A DNA stretch of 24,024 nucleotides from JBDKTH01 sp964558295 (GTDB taxonomy: Bacteria; Planctomycetota; Planctomycetia; Pirellulales; Thermoguttaceae): the NCBI GenBank assembly GCA_964558295.1, contig CAZLDQ010000075.1, positions 1 to 24,024 on the forward strand, read 5' to 3'. A program made the translations under genes and the position numbers. The first letter of the stretch is position 1; each line of letters opens with the position of its first letter. A model generated the notes under the pieces. That model searched no databases. It was not told the DNA's origin and saw nothing but the letters and a program-made list of their open reading frames with translations. This document shows, piece by piece, positions 8,398-17,428 of the stretch.

Positions 8398-9876
8398 CCT
8401 CTCAAACCGCTCATACGCCTCATCCCAAGCAGCCGTATTGCGCGGTTCGTATTCTTCGACGGCAAAGCTGTGGCGAATCACGTCGCGGGCTTCGGCGATG
8501 CTGCCGACGTCGCCGGCGGCAACGGCTTGCATCATCAGGTTACCGGTGGCGGTGGCTTCCACCGGGCCGGCCAGAACGCGGCGTCCGCAGGCATCGGCCG
8601 CGGCCTGGCAGAGCTGGCGGTTCTTCGTTCCGCCGCCGACGATGTGGATCGTCTCGATCCGGCCGCCGACCAGGTCTTCGCACATCCGGAGTACCTGACG
8701 GAACTTCATCGCCAGGCTGTCCAGGGCGCAGCGCAACACGGCGCCTTCGTTCTCGGGGACTGGCTGGCCGGTCTGCTGGGCGAAGCGGCAGATAGCCTCG
8801 GGCATGTCCGTCGGGGCCATGAACTCATGGGCATCGGGGTTGATGAACGACCGTAGCACCGGAGCGGCGGCGGAGAGTTGGTTGAGGTCTTCCCACTGCC
8901 AGTTGCGTCCCGCCTGGTTCCACGTGCGGCGGCACTCTTGGATCAGCCAGAGCCCGGTGATGTTCTTGAGCAATCGGATGGTATTTCCTACGCCGCCTTC
9001 ATTGGTGAAGTTCAAGTGAAGGACCTGGTCGTTGACCACCGGCTTGGGCGACTCAACGCCCATCAGGGCCCAGGTGCCCAGGCTGAGGTAGCACCAGTCG
9101 GGCTTGGCCCCCGGGTGGCTGGCGGCCGGCACGGCCATCACGGCGCTGGCCGTATCATGGGTGCCGGGGAGGATCACGTTGGCCCGGGAGAGGCCCGCCT
9201 CTGCGGCCAATTGCCGACGCAGGCCGCCCAGATTGGTGCCCGGCTGAGCGATTGGGCCGAGGATTTCGGTGGGCAGGCCGAACTTGTCGAGCAGTTCCGT
9301 GGCCCAGCCTCCCTTGACCGGATTGTAGAACTGCGAGGTTGTGGCATCGGTGAATTCGTTATACTTCTGCCCGGTCAAGAGCCAGTGGAACAGGTCGGGC
9401 ATCAGCAGCATCGTCTGGGCCATGTCCAGCAAGGGGGACTTGGCCAGCTTCATGGCCAGCAGTTGGTAAAGCGTGTTGAGCTGCATGAACTGCAGCCCGG
9501 AATGGCGGAAAATCTCTTCGCGGGGGACGATCGAAAAGGCCTTCTCGAGCATCCCATTGGTGCGGCTATCGCGGTAATGGTAGGGGTTGCCCAGGAGAAC
9601 GTCATCTTTGCCCAGCAGGCCGAAATCGACGCCCCAGGTATCTACGCCGATCCCAGAGATTTGGTCTCCGTAGCGGGCACCGGCAGCTCGCAGGCCGATC
9701 AGCACGTGCGACCACAGCCCGAGCAGATCCCAGTGAAGGCTGCCGGCTACGTCGACGGGACCGTTGTCAAAGCGGTAGAGTTCTTCGAGTTGGAGCTTCT
9801 TGCCATCGAACCGTCCCACGACGTGCCGCCCACTCGAAGCCCCCATATCGACTGCCAGATACGCCTTTTCTGCCAT
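8377..9876 (-). CDS. rhaB: Rhamnulokinase (FGGY carbohydrate kinase)
   Basis: A 499-residue cytoplasmic kinase that phosphorylates L-rhamnulose at O1; E. coli RhaB has about 489 residues. The N-terminal phosphate-binding motif is AVDMGASSGRHVVG, followed by GVDTWGVDFGLL typical of rhamnulokinases. The middle has LPGTHDTASAV. The C-terminal FGGY domain has HIVGGGTKNRQLCQAAAD and GPVEATATGNLMMQA. The ATG at 9876 is preferred over one 15 codons upstream because GGTGAG lies 5 nt before it and the fold starts directly. The C-terminal residues (VGSRQ, then TAG) are encoded inside the heptamer array, so the natural gene end may have been overwritten. The downstream neighbour is an oxidoreductase. 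No rhamnose isomerase or aldolase is in the window, so rhamnose use is inferred from the family alone. Confidence 0.92.
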   Translation of the reverse strand: MAEKAYLAVDMGASSGRHVVGRFDGKKLQLEELYRFDNGPVDVAGSLHWDLLGLWSHVLIGLRAAGARYGDQISGIGVDTWGVDFGLLGKDDVLLGNPYHYRDSRTNGMLEKAFSIVPREEIFRHSGLQFMQLNTLYQLLAMKLAKSPLLDMAQTMLLMPDLFHWLLTGQKYNEFTDATTSQFYNPVKGGWATELLDKFGLPTEILGPIAQPGTNLGGLRRQLAAEAGLSRANVILPGTHDTASAVMAVPAASHPGAKPDWCYLSLGTWALMGVESPKPVVNDQVLHLNFTNEGGVGNTIRLLKNITGLWLIQECRRTWNQAGRNWQWEDLNQLSAAAPVLRSFINPDAHEFMAPTDMPEAICRFAQQTGQPVPENEGAVLRCALDSLAMKFRQVLRMCEDLVGGRIETIHIVGGGTKNRQLCQAAADACGRRVLAGPVEATATGNLMMQAVAAGDVGSIAEARDVIRHSFAVEEYEPRNTAAWDEAYERFERIVGSRQ

Positions 9877-10184
9877 TGAGCTCACCGTTGCTTTGTTCTG
9901 TCGGGAAGTGTCCAGAGACATAAAGAAGGAAGAGGGGGCCCACGTCGCAAATGGTGCCTGATTGGGTGCTAGCAGTCAAGTACCCTGCTACGGAATCGGC
10001 CGGTGAACGTCTCGACTCTGCCGGATGACGGAGAATCCACAAGGCTAAGACAGTCCAATCGATTCGGGCCGATGGCCGTCGGTTTGCCAAGGCGACGCGG
10101 TTGCCCGCCCGGCGGCGATGTCACCTGTCGCCCCCCTCTTGTGTCGCGAATAACCGGCCTGAAGAATCGACGACATGGGGACTG
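9877..10184. other. Noncoding region upstream of the rhamnulokinase
   Basis: No gene is supported. A minus-strand TTGACT lies at about 9978-9973, but the -10 position at 17 nt has only a poor match, so no promoter is called. Short open frames here lack ribosome binding sites and domains. Confidence 0.35.
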
Positions 10185-10230
10185 TCCTTGACTTTGTTAA
10201 TCTTGTTGACAAACATATGTAAGATTGTCG
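10185..10230. promoter_or_regulatory. AT-rich palindrome cluster, possible operator
   Basis: An AT-rich island in GC-rich surroundings. AATCTT (10199-10204) and AAGATT (10221-10226) form an outer inverted repeat; inside lie TTGTTGACAA and the perfect palindrome ACATATGT. TTGACT and TTGACA hexamers are included, without convincing -10 partners. It lies between the divergent rhamnulokinase and Rrf2 genes and could bind a dimeric regulator. Confidence 0.3.
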
Positions 10231-10260
10231 AAGATCCCTCTGACCTGCCGTGACTTGAGC

Positions 10261-10390
10261 GGCAAGAAGTTGCCTTATGATTCTGCATTTCAACACGTTA
10301 GATTTTGGCGGTACAACCAGCCAAATACAGGAGAGAACCCCTCTCGCCTGAGCCTGCGGGGGATGCGTGTGCCAGCAGAAAGCTGCTGGC
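10261..10390. other. Cluster of short perfect hairpins, possible structured RNA
   Basis: Three hairpins lie within 130 bases: GGCAA-GAAG-TTGCC (10261-10274), GAGAG-AACCC-CTCTC (10331-10345) and GCCAGCAG-AAAG-CTGCTGGC (10371-10390, an 8-bp perfect stem with a tetraloop). No coding frame here is convincing. It could be the leader of the Rrf2 transcript, a small RNA or a palindromic repeat. No known riboswitch consensus was recognised. Confidence 0.3.
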
Positions 10391-10511
10391 CGTGCAGCCA
10401 TGCGGTGACGGGAGGAGCAGACGAGCGGGCTGGTCGCGGGAGCGGCACGGGCAAGACGGAATGCGGTTTGCACACCAAATAAGCATTCATCGCATCATCA
10501 CCCAAGGTCTA

Positions 10512-10539
10512 TTGCCAATCTTTTCCTACCCGATACGAT
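10512..10539 (+). promoter_or_regulatory. Candidate promoter of the first Rrf2 gene
   Basis: TTGCCA (10512-10517), a 16-nt spacer and TACGAT (10534-10539). Transcription would begin near 10546, about 20 bases before the ATG. Confidence 0.38.
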
Positions 10540-10565
10540 AAACACTCTGATCTTTTGAGGACCGC

Positions 10566-11003
10566 ATGAAAATCTCTGCCAAGACGGAATACGCATGTAT
10601 TGCCATGCTGGAGCTTTCCTCCCGGTATGGGTCGGGCGAGCCGGTCCGGATTCGTAAGATCGCCGAACGGCATGATGTGCCGCCGCGGTTTCTGGTCCAG
10701 ATCCTCCTGCAATTGAAGGGAGCCGGCCTGGTCGCCAGCACTCGGGGAGCGGCCGGCGGTTATCATTTGCTGCGACCGCCGGAGACGATCTCACTCGGCG
10801 AGGTCATGGAGGTGATCGAAGGGGCGCCCGAGGGGAACGGACACCCAACCAGCGCCGCTTCCCCCGACTCTCCGGCCGTGAAGGTCTTGATGAAGGCCTG
10901 GCAGGATGTGAACCAAAAAGAGCGAGAGATGCTCAAAGGGATCACGTTTGCCGATTTGCTCGAACGTGCCCGGGCGGAAGACGAGCAGATGTACTACATT
11001 TGA
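10566..11003 (+). CDS. Rrf2 family transcriptional regulator
   Basis: A 145-residue DNA-binding regulator. The N-terminal winged helix is typical of Rrf2: MKISAKTEYACIAMLEL, IRKIAERHDVPPRFLVQILLQLKGAGLV, then the wing STRGAAGGYHL (about 59-69). A dimerisation helix and an acidic tail ending EQMYYI follow. The cysteines that hold an Fe-S cluster in IscR and NsrR are absent: the linker after EVIEG has none, so it is more like CymR-type members that sense by other means. GAGG precedes the ATG by 7 nt. The next gene on the strand is sat, and CymR of Firmicutes controls sulfur genes, so control of sulfate assimilation is a reasonable inference, not proven. Confidence 0.9.
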   Translation: MKISAKTEYACIAMLELSSRYGSGEPVRIRKIAERHDVPPRFLVQILLQLKGAGLVASTRGAAGGYHLLRPPETISLGEVMEVIEGAPEGNGHPTSAASPDSPAVKVLMKAWQDVNQKEREMLKGITFADLLERARAEDEQMYYI

Positions 11004-11289
11004 CCGGCTTTCGGGCCCAAGACAACGTGCCACAGGCATCCGTTGCATCGGGGGGGCTGGGTCTCCCTTGTTATATTAACCCAAGGATTGCCCGATCTGC
11101 TATCAGCGTTTTGGTTCCTGGATAGACGCTGAACGGCGTCGGCACTTGGCGAACCGCCAGGATGAGGCCCCCGTAAGATCGATTCGAGCGGGTTTCCGTT
11201 GGGGTTGGTCGCCTTTTTCGAGCCTTTCTGCTCCTGAAGCGGATGCCTTCGGTGGAGCCATTCTCTCTCCGGCTGTCTGCCGGTTGCTG

Positions 11290-11318
11290 TTGAAGCGTCA
11301 GGACTCCCCCTCTATATT
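11290..11318 (+). promoter_or_regulatory. Candidate sigma-70 type promoter of sat
   Basis: TTGAAG (11290-11295), a 17-nt spacer and TATATT (11313-11318). The expected start near 11325 leaves a leader of about 60 bases. The remainder of the gap (11004-11289) holds only a 7-bp hairpin around 11144-11160 and no gene. Confidence 0.55.
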
Positions 11319-11383
11319 GAACCGTTTCTGATTCCCCAGTTTACCTTGACGAGATTTTGCGTTGACTTTGGAAGGATATGCTG

Positions 11384-12643
<1,260 letters not shown>

Positions 12644-12652
12644 GGAGAGCAA

Positions 12653-12698
12653 GCCCCCATGACGAGACTCAACTGACGAGAGAATGCCCCCATGACGA
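12653..12698. repeat. Short direct repeat after sat
   Basis: GCCCCCATGACGA occurs at 12653-12665 and again at 12686-12698, 33 bases apart. The second copy runs into the left arm of the stem-loop at 12692-12762. Confidence 0.6.
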
Positions 12699-12762
12699 AG
12701 CCCGAAGTGGCGGAAGGAGGTTGGCTGATCTGGCCGCCCCTGTGTCCTTCGGGCTTTGTCAT
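12692..12762. terminator. Long stem-loop after sat, possible terminator or repeat element
   Basis: ATGACGAAGCCCGAAG (12692-12707) pairs with CTTCGGGCTTTGTCAT (12747-12762): 16 pairs with one G-U. The 39-nt loop contains a further GGCGG/CCGCC stem. It lies 49 bases after the sat stop and may end that transcript, though no uninterrupted T run follows. The arms follow the 7-nt rhythm of the adjoining array. Confidence 0.45.
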
Positions 12763-12799
12763 TGTTTCGACATTTGCGTTTCGACATTCGTCATTCCTT
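12758..12799. repeat. Tandem 7-nt repeat array, ATTCGNC type
   Basis: Six successive units: GTCATTG, TTTCGAC, ATTTGCG, TTTCGAC, ATTCGTC, ATTCCTT. It continues the right arm of the stem-loop that starts at 12747, and the left arm (GACGAAG, CCCGAAG) is the inverted counterpart. It lies between sat and the MFS gene. Confidence 0.6.
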
Positions 12800-12847
12800 C
12801 CTCCCCCCCATTGCCTCCCACGCTCCCATCCTCTACCCTGGTAGGCG

Positions 12848-14170
12848 ATGTTCCGGGGCAAGCAGAAATCTCGACCGCTTTCGATCGTCCAGCGCCGTCG
12901 GGCGCGACGGCTGGCGTATTGGAATGGTGCGCTGTGGGCGGTGGGCAATGGGTTGGCCAGTAGCACGTTGGTCGTCTATCTGGCGTTGGAACTCGGGGCG
13001 CCAGGCTTGGGGGTGGGGATCGGGCTGATCCTGGCAGCGCCGCGAATCGTTGGCTTGCTGCGGCTTCTGGTCCCTTCGCTCATCGGCCGGTTGGGCGACC
13101 GGAAACGGTTCTGCCTGGCGATGTATCTGGCCAGCGCGTTGGCCTTGCTGGGCCTTCCTTGGGCCGCCGCACCGGGTAGGCTCCCGTCGGCCGCTGCGTC
13201 GCTGGCCGTGCTGGTCGGCTTCTGGTGCGTGTATCACGTGCTGGAGTTCTTTGGTTTGGTGGCGATGCTCTCCTGGTTTGCCGACCTGGTGCCGCTGGAG
13301 ACTCGCGGCCGGTTTCTGGGGCGGCGCCAACGATGGATACTCCTGGGCCAAGCGGCAGCAATGCTTGGCGTCGGGCTGTGCACCTACGCTTGGCAGCAGA
13401 CGCATCCGCAGTCGCCTCGCTGGATCGCTTATGCCGTCGCGGCGGTGCTCGGGGGCGGGTTCATGCTGGCCGCCCTTGGGCCTTTGGCGGCCATGCCGAC
13501 GGTGCGCTGGAGTCAGCCGTATTGTTATGGGCTGCGGATGACGCTTCGCACGCTGTTGGTTCCGCTGGGCGATTTCCGCTTCTTGCGTCTGGTGGGGTTT
13601 GGTTGTTGGTTCTCGTTTTTCAACGGGCTGACGCAGTCGGTCCAGCATACCTATCCCGCCCAGGTGCTCGGAATGGGACTGGCGGAAATGCTCAGCCTGC
13701 AAACCGGAATGCGGCTGGGGCAACTGGGCGTCAGTCCGCGCCTGGGACGCCTGGCCGACCGCTGGGGCAACAAGCGGTTGATGCTGGTCTGCTTGCCGCT
13801 GGTCGCCGCGGGGCTGCTGTTCTACGCCTGGGCCTCGCCCGGGGCACGGTGGTGGATTGTCGGCGCTTGGATCTTGTGGATCGCCTATGCGGGGATCAAC
13901 GTGGCCCAGCCCAACCTGCTTCTCAAGTTGGCCCCGCCAGAGGCCAACACTCCGTACATCGCCCTCTTTCAAGGGCTCATCGATGTAAGCGTTGCCCTGA
14001 GCACGCTCTTGGGCGGTTGGCTCTACGATCACTATCTCCATGCGTCCTGCTCCGTCCTCCCCTTCGGTACGTTCGACTTCTACCATCTTGCCTTTCTCCT
14101 CGGCACCTTGACCCGAGGGATGGGGATGGTGCTGTTAGCGTTCGTCAAGGAACCAGGAGAGAATTTTTGA
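12848..14170 (+). CDS. MFS transporter
   Basis: A 440-residue integral membrane protein of the major facilitator superfamily with about 12 predicted helices in two halves. The basic N-terminus (FRGKQKSRPLSIVQRRRARR) is cytoplasmic. The loop between helices 2 and 3 carries LIGRLGDRKRFCLAMYL, the MFS motif A (G-x-L-x-D-R-x-x-R-R type). A second version, RLADRWGNKRLMLV, lies at the same place in the second half. The long central loop (about 210-250) is typical. The ATG at 12848 has only a weak AGG nearby, and a start a few codons downstream cannot be excluded. It follows sat on the same strand, but 200 bases with a stem-loop separate them, so cotranscription is doubtful. The substrate is not predictable. 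The stop codon falls in the first unit of the repeat array at 14164. Confidence 0.88.
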   Translation: MFRGKQKSRPLSIVQRRRARRLAYWNGALWAVGNGLASSTLVVYLALELGAPGLGVGIGLILAAPRIVGLLRLLVPSLIGRLGDRKRFCLAMYLASALALLGLPWAAAPGRLPSAAASLAVLVGFWCVYHVLEFFGLVAMLSWFADLVPLETRGRFLGRRQRWILLGQAAAMLGVGLCTYAWQQTHPQSPRWIAYAVAAVLGGGFMLAALGPLAAMPTVRWSQPYCYGLRMTLRTLLVPLGDFRFLRLVGFGCWFSFFNGLTQSVQHTYPAQVLGMGLAEMLSLQTGMRLGQLGVSPRLGRLADRWGNKRLMLVCLPLVAAGLLFYAWASPGARWWIVGAWILWIAYAGINVAQPNLLLKLAPPEANTPYIALFQGLIDVSVALSTLLGGWLYDHYLHASCSVLPFGTFDFYHLAFLLGTLTRGMGMVLLAFVKEPGENF

Positions 14171-14219
14171 CTTTTGACTTTTGATTTAGGATCTGAGATT
14201 TGGGATTTGGGATTTCATC
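14164..14219. repeat. Tandem 7-nt repeat array, TTTGGGA type
   Basis: Eight units: TTTTTGA, CTTTTGA, CTTTTGA, TTTAGGA, TCTGAGA, TTTGGGA, TTTGGGA, TTTCATC. The first unit supplies the TGA stop codon of the MFS gene. It has the same period as the GTAC-type and ATTCGNC-type arrays, but a different sequence. Confidence 0.75.
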
Positions 14220-14276
14220 AACACGCTCGAAAAATCGGTGTCCCAGGGTTTTTCTTGGGGGGGCCAACGCCCGGGG

Positions 14277-14318
14277 TGTTCGCCTGGGTCTTGGCGAACA
14301 GGACCTGATACGTTTTCT
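14277..14318 (+). terminator. Hairpin after the MFS gene, weak terminator
   Basis: TGTTCGCC (14277-14284) and GGCGAACA (14293-14300) form an 8-bp perfect stem with an 8-nt loop. A T-rich stretch (TTTTCTTT) follows only about 11 bases later, so termination is possible but not certain. Two runs of seven G, each within CTTGGGGGGGC (14254 and 14416), lie on either side. No gene is seen at 14220-14543. Confidence 0.35.
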
Positions 14319-14543
14319 TTGCAAACACCGTCGTTCAGCACCAACGATGCCACTTCGAGCCTACCAGAGGGTCAGGACCGATTGCGAGAGAAGTTTTTGG
14401 GCCATTTTGAGGAATCTTGGGGGGGCAACCGTGGACAGGGAAGGGTGGATGGTGAATAGTGGGCGGTCGTTGGCCGGCTGACCCAAGCATGGCTTTACGA
14501 TTCAGGTGAACAATACCCATCGAGCCCCGGCGGCCAGTACCCT

Positions 14544-14717
14544 ATGGTCAACGTCAACGCGAACGCAGCCCCGGCCGATGACAACGAGTGGTTCGAGGAG
14601 AGGCAGAACACGTATCTCGGCGGTCTTCGAGTTTGCGAGAGGACAACACCTCCACCGCAGGCCGCTGGGGGCGCGGTTGGCGACGGGGGTGGCTTGATAC
14701 GCAAGGGGGCACATTAG
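14544..14717 (+). CDS. Possible small protein or gene fragment
   Basis: A 57-codon frame from ATG at 14544 begins MVNVNANAAPADDNEWFEER and is acidic and Asn/Ala-rich. Codon use looks coding (mostly G or C in third positions), and the frame stays open upstream to about 14463 without a start. There is no ribosome binding site. I recognise no family. It could be a remnant of a longer gene or chance; the tail (TTPPPQAAGGAVGDGGG) looks low-complexity. Confidence 0.2.
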   Translation: MVNVNANAAPADDNEWFEERQNTYLGGLRVCERTTPPPQAAGGAVGDGGGLIRKGAH

Positions 14718-14722
14718 AGAAT
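14694..14722 (+). promoter_or_regulatory. Candidate promoter of the DAHP synthase gene
   Basis: TTGATA (14694-14699), a 17-nt spacer and GAGAAT (14717-14722). Transcription would begin near 14729, 40 bases before the ATG. Confidence 0.4.
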
Positions 14723-14768
14723 CAAGCAAGACCACCGGAGTCACTTTGTCCAATAGAGAGCGCGACGC

Positions 14769-15875
14769 ATGGAACCTGATCCCACGCTCGACGGCCTTGC
14801 CCCCATCCCGTCCGATCGGACGTCGCAGACCGACGACGAACGGATCGCCAACATCGTTCCGCTGCCGCCGCCGAGCCACTTGATCCGCTTCTTCCCCATT
14901 CAGGGGACGGCGACGGAAAGCCTCATTGCCCAGACCCGGGGAGCAATCCAGCAGATTTTGCGGGGGGGCTCGGATCGGCTCCTGGTGGTTATCGGCCCCT
15001 GTTCGGTGCACAATCCGGATGCTGCCTTGGAGTATGCCTCGCGTCTGTCCAAGGTTCGCGCGCGACTGGCGGCCGACTTGGAGATCGTGATGCGGGTCTA
15101 TTTTGAGAAGCCTCGCACGAATGTGGGCTGGAAAGGGCTGATCAACGATCCGTACCTCGATGGCACATTCCGCATCAACGAGGGGCTGCGAATCGCCCGG
15201 GATGTCTTGCTGCGAATCCACCAACTCAACGTGCCGGCCGGGTCGGAATTCCTGGACACGATCTCGCCCCAGTATATCGGCGACCTGATCAGTTGGGGGG
15301 CGATCGGCGCCCGAACGACCGAATCGCAGGTCCACCGGGAATTGGCCTCGGGGCTGTCGGCGCCGATCGGGTTCAAGAACAGCACCGACGGCAATGTGAA
15401 GGTTGCTTTGGATGCGATCGTGGCGGCCCGGCAGCGTCACCATTTCCTGTCGGTCCATAAGAACGGTCAGGTGGCGATTGTCGAGACGCGGGGAAATTGC
15501 GACTGTCACCTGATTCTCCGCGGCGGCCACACGCCAAACTACGACGCGGAGAACGTGGCCGCGGCCTGCGCCGCGCTGGCCGCGGCCGGTCTGCCCGAGC
15601 GCGTGATGATCGACTGTTCCCACGCGAATGCGTCCAAGCAGCATCGGCGGCAGCTCGACGTTGCGGCGGCCATCGGCCAACAGATCGCCGAAGGCGACCG
15701 GCGCATTATCGGGACTATGGTCGAATCGCATCTGGTGGAAGGGCGTCAGGACCTCGTGCCGGGCAAGCCGTTGGTCTATGGTCAGAGCATCACCGATCCG
15801 TGCATCGGCTGGGACGACACGGTCACGTTGCTGGAATCCTTGGCCGAGAAGGTCCGCCGGCGCCGGGCACGCTGA
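14769..15875 (+). CDS. aroG: Class I 3-deoxy-7-phosphoheptulonate (DAHP) synthase
   Basis: This 368-residue enzyme condenses phosphoenolpyruvate and erythrose 4-phosphate, the first step of the shikimate pathway. It is the AroF/AroG/AroH type. Conserved segments in order are VIGPCSVHN, the PEP-binding FEKPRTNVGWKGLINDP, GAIGARTTESQVHRELASGL, PIGFKNSTDGN, LRGGHTPNY, the metal-binding MIDCSHANASKQH and GTMVESHLVEG. The N-terminal extension of about 35 residues is where this class binds its feedback inhibitor; which amino acid inhibits it cannot be read here, so the aroG symbol stands for the class, not the isozyme. The ATG at 14769 has no strong Shine-Dalgarno, but homology begins soon after. 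It appears to be transcribed alone; a small CGAGG/CCTCG hairpin (15882-15895) follows the stop. Confidence 0.95.
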   Translation: MEPDPTLDGLAPIPSDRTSQTDDERIANIVPLPPPSHLIRFFPIQGTATESLIAQTRGAIQQILRGGSDRLLVVIGPCSVHNPDAALEYASRLSKVRARLAADLEIVMRVYFEKPRTNVGWKGLINDPYLDGTFRINEGLRIARDVLLRIHQLNVPAGSEFLDTISPQYIGDLISWGAIGARTTESQVHRELASGLSAPIGFKNSTDGNVKVALDAIVAARQRHHFLSVHKNGQVAIVETRGNCDCHLILRGGHTPNYDAENVAAACAALAAAGLPERVMIDCSHANASKQHRRQLDVAAAIGQQIAEGDRRIIGTMVESHLVEGRQDLVPGKPLVYGQSITDPCIGWDDTVTLLESLAEKVRRRRAR

Positions 15876-16094
15876 GGTTCCCGAGGTGTGCCTCGTGAGC
15901 GTTGATTCCCTCTGATCGCAGCGCGTCGATCGACTCCATGGGCTGGAAAGAGGCCGAAGAGAAGGCCGCGGGGCACGGAGAAGAAGGCGGCTGCGGCCGT
16001 GTGCCAGGCCCCCGAGGGCGTCCCAATCGCCGAAGGCCGAGGCGGCGTGGAAGCTGGTCGCGGGTAACCGGTCTGGTCGAGCGGGGGGAACAGG

Positions 16095-16218
16095 GACGTG
16101 GCCGGTCCTTGGACTGGGTGGTGGTGGTCCGCGGAACCGGCCACGTCGATTGAACCACAAAGCGGGATTCTGCCTGCCTCGGTTCAGTGGGAGGGTAGGC
16201 AGGAGCAGAACGAGTCCC
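16095..16218. other. Two consecutive stem-loops in the gap before the DUF1080 gene
   Basis: GACGTGGCCGGT (16095-16106) and ACCGGCCACGTC (16136-16147) are a perfect 12-bp inverted repeat with a 29-nt loop. Seventeen bases later a second stem of 16 pairs follows: GGGA, TTCTGC and CTGCCT (16164-16179) pair with AGGCAG, GCAGAA and TCCC (16197-16218), with two bulges on one side. A smaller GCTAG/CTAGC hairpin is at 16267-16281. No gene is seen anywhere in 15876-16540. These could be a structured RNA, a repeat-derived element or an inefficient terminator region. Confidence 0.45.
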
Positions 16219-16410
16219 GGATTGCGGCCAGGAATTCCGGCTTACCGCCGGGTCAAGACCGCTCGATGCTAGTGCAGCTAGCGTGCCAATCCCAAGAATT
16301 TGCTCCTGTCTGGAAGAAACGCGGGGAATCGCCCAAACCCGGGCAATCGGTTTGTCGGTTCTTGCGCCAGGGCTGTCGAAAGTATCGACGCGAGCCGGAA
16401 AGCGGGAATG

Positions 16411-16439
16411 TTGAAAACGGTGGGAGAGCATGTTAGGCT
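16411..16439 (+). promoter_or_regulatory. Candidate promoter of the DUF1080 gene
   Basis: TTGAAA (16411-16416), a 17-nt spacer and the weak TAGGCT (16434-16439). The leader would be about 95 bases. Confidence 0.33.
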
Positions 16440-16540
16440 GGTGAGCAATGGCTCCCCATCTTTGTGGGGGCCGCCTGGTGGTAATCCTTCCCCAACGCCT
16501 GCCTGTTTTCGCCGTCCCCTTTTTTTACAAGGAGCTACCG

Positions 16541-17224
16541 ATGAGAAGACCACTTGGTTTGAGTCTTGCGTGCCTGTTGGCGCTGAATCTGGTCCCCCTG
16601 GTGCAAGCGGCCGACAACACGCCGCCGGAAGGCTTTGTGGCGTTATTCAACGGAAAGGATCTGACGGGCTGGAAGGGACTGGTTGGAAATCCGGTGACTC
16701 GGGCGAAGATGACGCCTGAGCAGTTGCGCGTCGCGCAAGAGAAGGCCGACCAGCGGATGCGTGATCATTGGCGGGTGGAAGACGGGGCGCTGGTGTTCGA
16801 CGGCAAGGGAGACAGTCTGTGCACGGCGAAAGACTACGGCGATTTCGAGATGTACGTCGACTGGAAGATCCTGCCCAACGGAGACAGCGGCATCTATCTG
16901 CGTGGTTCCCCGCAGGTGCAGATCTGGGATCCGAACCATTGGAAGATCGGTTCCGGCGGCCTCTACAACAACAAGAAGAATCCCTCGCGGCCGAGTAAAC
17001 TCGCCGACAAGCCGATTGGCCAGTGGAACACGTTCCGCATCAAAATGGTTGGCGAGAAGGTCACGGTCTGGCTTAACGGAGAACTGGTCGTCGACAACGT
17101 GGTATTGGAAAACTACTGGGAACCGGACAAGCCGATCTATCCGACCGGTCAGATCGAGCTGCAAAACCACGGCAACACGCTTTGGTTCAAGAACATCTAC
17201 TTGCGGGAAATCCCGAAGCAGTAG
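16541..17224 (+). CDS. Secreted DUF1080 protein (3-keto-disaccharide hydrolase family)
   Basis: A 227-residue exported protein. The signal peptide MRRPLGLSLACLLALNLVPL ends near AQAAD-type residues at about 22-25. The rest is one jelly-roll domain with the family start GFVALFNGKDLTGWKGL, the strands DFEMYVDWKILPNGDSGIYL, and the end NTLWFKNIYLREI. Members of this family cleave 3-keto-glycosides or bind sugars; they are very numerous in Planctomycetes. The ATG at 16541 has AAGGAG 8 nt upstream and starts the signal peptide. The frame is open upstream to 16448, but only through noncoding-like sequence. It has no close operon partner and ends before a bidirectional terminator. Confidence 0.92.
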   Translation: MRRPLGLSLACLLALNLVPLVQAADNTPPEGFVALFNGKDLTGWKGLVGNPVTRAKMTPEQLRVAQEKADQRMRDHWRVEDGALVFDGKGDSLCTAKDYGDFEMYVDWKILPNGDSGIYLRGSPQVQIWDPNHWKIGSGGLYNNKKNPSRPSKLADKPIGQWNTFRIKMVGEKVTVWLNGELVVDNVVLENYWEPDKPIYPTGQIELQNHGNTLWFKNIYLREIPKQ

Positions 17225-17293
17225 CCGTCCTCTGCGCGGACGTGACGAACAGGTCTGAGCATTCCGCGACACGTTCTGATGGGTTTTGACGAA

Positions 17294-17325
17294 CCGCCAT
17301 GCTTGCCCGGCAGGGCGTATGGCGG
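17294..17325. terminator. Shared terminator between convergent genes
   Basis: CCGCCAT (17294-17300) and ATGGCGG (17319-17325) enclose a further GCC/GGC-paired core. On the plus strand TTGGTTTTCTTT follows shortly after; on the minus strand TTCGTCAAAACCC follows. It can serve the DUF1080 gene and, less well, the response regulator gene. Confidence 0.6.
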
Positions 17326-17428
17326 TGGGCGTTGGTTTTCTTTGTCGCCACTGCTCCGAGAGGCCCGCGTGCGGCGGCTCCCCCTTGACGCATTCGGTTT
17401 CACGCCCTATCGCTGAGGGGATGTGGTT

